The notes below the pieces were generated by a model. It saw only the letters and a list, made by a program, of their open reading frames with translations, was not told the DNA's origin and ran no database searches. 7,057 nucleotides of DNA, from positions 1 to 7,057 of the forward strand of contig CAZCLA010000072.1 of assembly GCA_964499285.1 (NCBI GenBank), given 5' to 3'. The translations under genes were made by a program, and so were the position numbers. Each line of letters starts with the position of its first letter. The stretch's first letter is position 1. The stretch comes from JAGFIY01 sp964499285. GTDB taxonomy: Bacteria > Bacteroidota > Ignavibacteria > Ignavibacteriales > Melioribacteraceae. Positions 6,523-7,057 of the stretch are shown here, in pieces.

Positions 6523-6887
6523 TTAGTTTTCTCTTGTTGGTGACGGAAAAGAACTTCGGGATCTTTACTGATGTAACGTACTTTTCTCCCCATAAGCGGG
6601 ATCTTCGGCTTGATAGAAAAGTACCCCCGCAGAAAAATGCGGGGCAGGCGCCAGATCAAGGCTGACAAAATATTCCTAAAATTGTTGTTCATCGCTACAG
6701 AAAAATAACTTACCCGCCAAACTGCAGCGGTTTCAAACAGATTTTTCTGTTTAACGCTCTTCACTGCCAATTTCTTCACGGAATATTTTGTAGGCCGATT
6801 TAAATACACATTTATGATTGGCTGCTTTTCTTTTTCGCCAATTTTTTGAGGTCGACTTTTTTTATATGTGATTATCGTTTTATTCAT
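6507..6887 (-). CDS. Small highly basic hypothetical protein with a duplicated N-terminal motif
   Basis: No family is recognised. The 126-residue product is strongly basic (28 Lys/Arg against 6 Asp/Glu), which could mean nucleic-acid binding or a chance reading through non-coding DNA. Residues 20-37 (EKQPIINVYLNRPTKYSV) recur with few changes in the 36-residue ORF just upstream, and most base differences between the copies fall at third codon positions, so this part has probably been coding. The remainder (about 41-126) falls in a GC-richer island that also contains a 7-bp hairpin, and it has no matching part in the upstream copy. The ORF may therefore be a fusion of an authentic 5' segment with unrelated DNA. 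The ATG at 6887-6885 has no clear Shine-Dalgarno sequence. The 3' end overlaps the 89-residue ORF by 16 bases. Confidence 0.4.
   Translation of the reverse strand: MNKTIITYKKSRPQKIGEKEKQPIINVYLNRPTKYSVKKLAVKSVKQKNLFETAAVWRVSYFSVAMNNNFRNILSALIWRLPRIFLRGYFSIKPKIPLMGRKVRYISKDPEVLFRHQQEKTKCFSI
6609..6660. other. GC-rich nested stem-loop
   Basis: A perfect 7-bp stem, CCCCGCA (6625-6631) with TGCGGGG (6638-6644), encloses a 6-base loop. An outer 6-bp helix, CTTGAT (6609-6614) with ATCAAG (6655-6660), encloses it, and a GGCGCC palindrome lies at 6647-6652. There is no T-run directly after it on either strand, so it is a poor rho-independent terminator. It lies inside the 126-residue ORF and could be a structured RNA element or a scar of inserted DNA. 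Confidence 0.5.
6778..6853. repeat. Diverged direct repeat, copy 1 (76 bp)
   Basis: This segment aligns without gaps to 6923-6998 at an offset of 145 bases. I count 64 identical positions of 76 (about 84%), with the first 21 bases identical. It encodes residues about 12-37 of the 126-residue ORF on the minus strand. Confidence 0.85.
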
Positions 6888-6900
6888 TTTTGTACAAGAA

Positions 6901-7011
6901 TCAAATTGTTGAATAATTATTTACGGAATATTTTGTAGGCCGAGTTAAGTACATATTTATTATTGGTTGATTTTCTTTATCGCAAATATTTGGAGTACCT
7001 TCTTGGATCAT
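6901..7011 (-). CDS. 36-residue ORF, truncated paralogue of the neighbouring basic protein
   Basis: The ORF starts with ATG at 7011-7009, with AGAGGA ending 8 bases upstream (a good ribosome binding site) and an in-frame TAG just before it, and ends with TGA at 6903-6901. The peptide contains KENQPIINMYLTRPTKYSV, nearly the same as residues 19-37 of the 126-residue ORF, then stops six residues later. It could be a genuine micropeptide, or the 5' stub of a gene whose remainder was lost. The same strand and order as the downstream ORFs suggest one origin by local duplication. No function can be assigned. Confidence 0.4.
   Translation of the reverse strand: MIQEGTPNICDKENQPIINMYLTRPTKYSVNNYSTI
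6923..6998. repeat. Diverged direct repeat, copy 2 (76 bp)
   Basis: This is the partner of 6778-6853. On the minus strand it encodes residues about 5-30 of the 36-residue ORF. The two copies are separated by 69 bases of AT-rich DNA. Confidence 0.85.
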
Positions 7012-7057
7012 TTTATCCGTCCTCTAAATTTCTTTGCTGCGGGGCAATCTGTAAAAT

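Noticed and set aside
6625..6644. GC-rich hairpin as a rho-independent terminator
   Set aside because: No run of T follows the stem on either strand, and it sits in the middle of an ORF.
6504..6665. Open plus-strand frame ending in a stop at 6663-6665
   Set aside because: The frame reads a fairly protein-like peptide (for example FGIFTDVTYFSPHKRD), but there is no ATG start, it is only about 53 codons long, and it overlaps two minus-strand ORFs. It may be the C-terminal scrap of a broken gene, but I cannot support it.
6725..6745. TTTGAAAC on the minus strand, like the 3' end of many CRISPR repeats
   Set aside because: It occurs once, with no second copy or regular spacing, and falls within codons of the 126-residue ORF. 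No CRISPR array is visible in the window.
6541..6780. Possible tRNA in the GC-rich island
   Set aside because: No T-loop consensus, no cloverleaf spacing and no acceptor stem could be found on either strand.

Overview
The window is an AT-rich bacterial segment dominated by the effector half of a type I-B CRISPR-Cas operon, read on the minus strand (right to left). The cas genes use the standard code and have non-ATG starts at two places (GTG for cas8b, TTG for cas3). By hand count, 64 of 240 bases at 961-1200 are G or C (about 27%). The protein style and composition would suit a low-GC Bacteroidota/Ignavibacteriota-like lineage, but I cannot place the organism with confidence.

Layout in transcription order. 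At 7057-6253 there are small uncharacterised ORFs on the minus strand: a 36-residue ORF with a good ribosome binding site, a 126-residue very basic ORF whose 5' part is a diverged copy of the first one, and an 89-residue membrane-anchored coiled-coil ORF overlapping it. A GC-richer island (105 of 240 bases, about 44%, at 6541-6780) with a strong hairpin sits inside the 126-residue ORF. At 6252-6035 is a 218-base spacer with a sigma70-like promoter candidate. It also holds an overlooked 42-residue ORF whose peptide resembles the N-terminus of Cas8b and which overlaps the cas8b GTG start by 8 bases. Then come cas8b (6034-4181), cas7 (4197-3226), cas5 (3220-2465), cas3 (2481-76) and the first 24 codons of cas6 (73-1), tightly packed with 17-base overlaps or gaps of a few bases.

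How the genes work together: Cas6 cuts the precursor crRNA at its repeats. Cas5 caps the 5' handle, Cas7 polymerises along the spacer, and Cas8b is the large subunit that recognises the target PAM. Together they form Cascade. Cas3 is then recruited to nick and degrade the target DNA with its HD nuclease and SF2 helicase. The cas8b gene also contains a well-placed internal ATG with a Shine-Dalgarno-like sequence, which probably produces the small subunit Cas11b (149 residues) as a separate protein. The adaptation genes (cas4, cas1, cas2) and any CRISPR array are not in the window. The left edge cuts the operon inside cas6, so they may lie beyond it.

The points most worth a second look are the Cas8b-N-terminus-like mini-ORF, the internal Cas11b start, and the duplicated coding segment with the GC island upstream of the operon.
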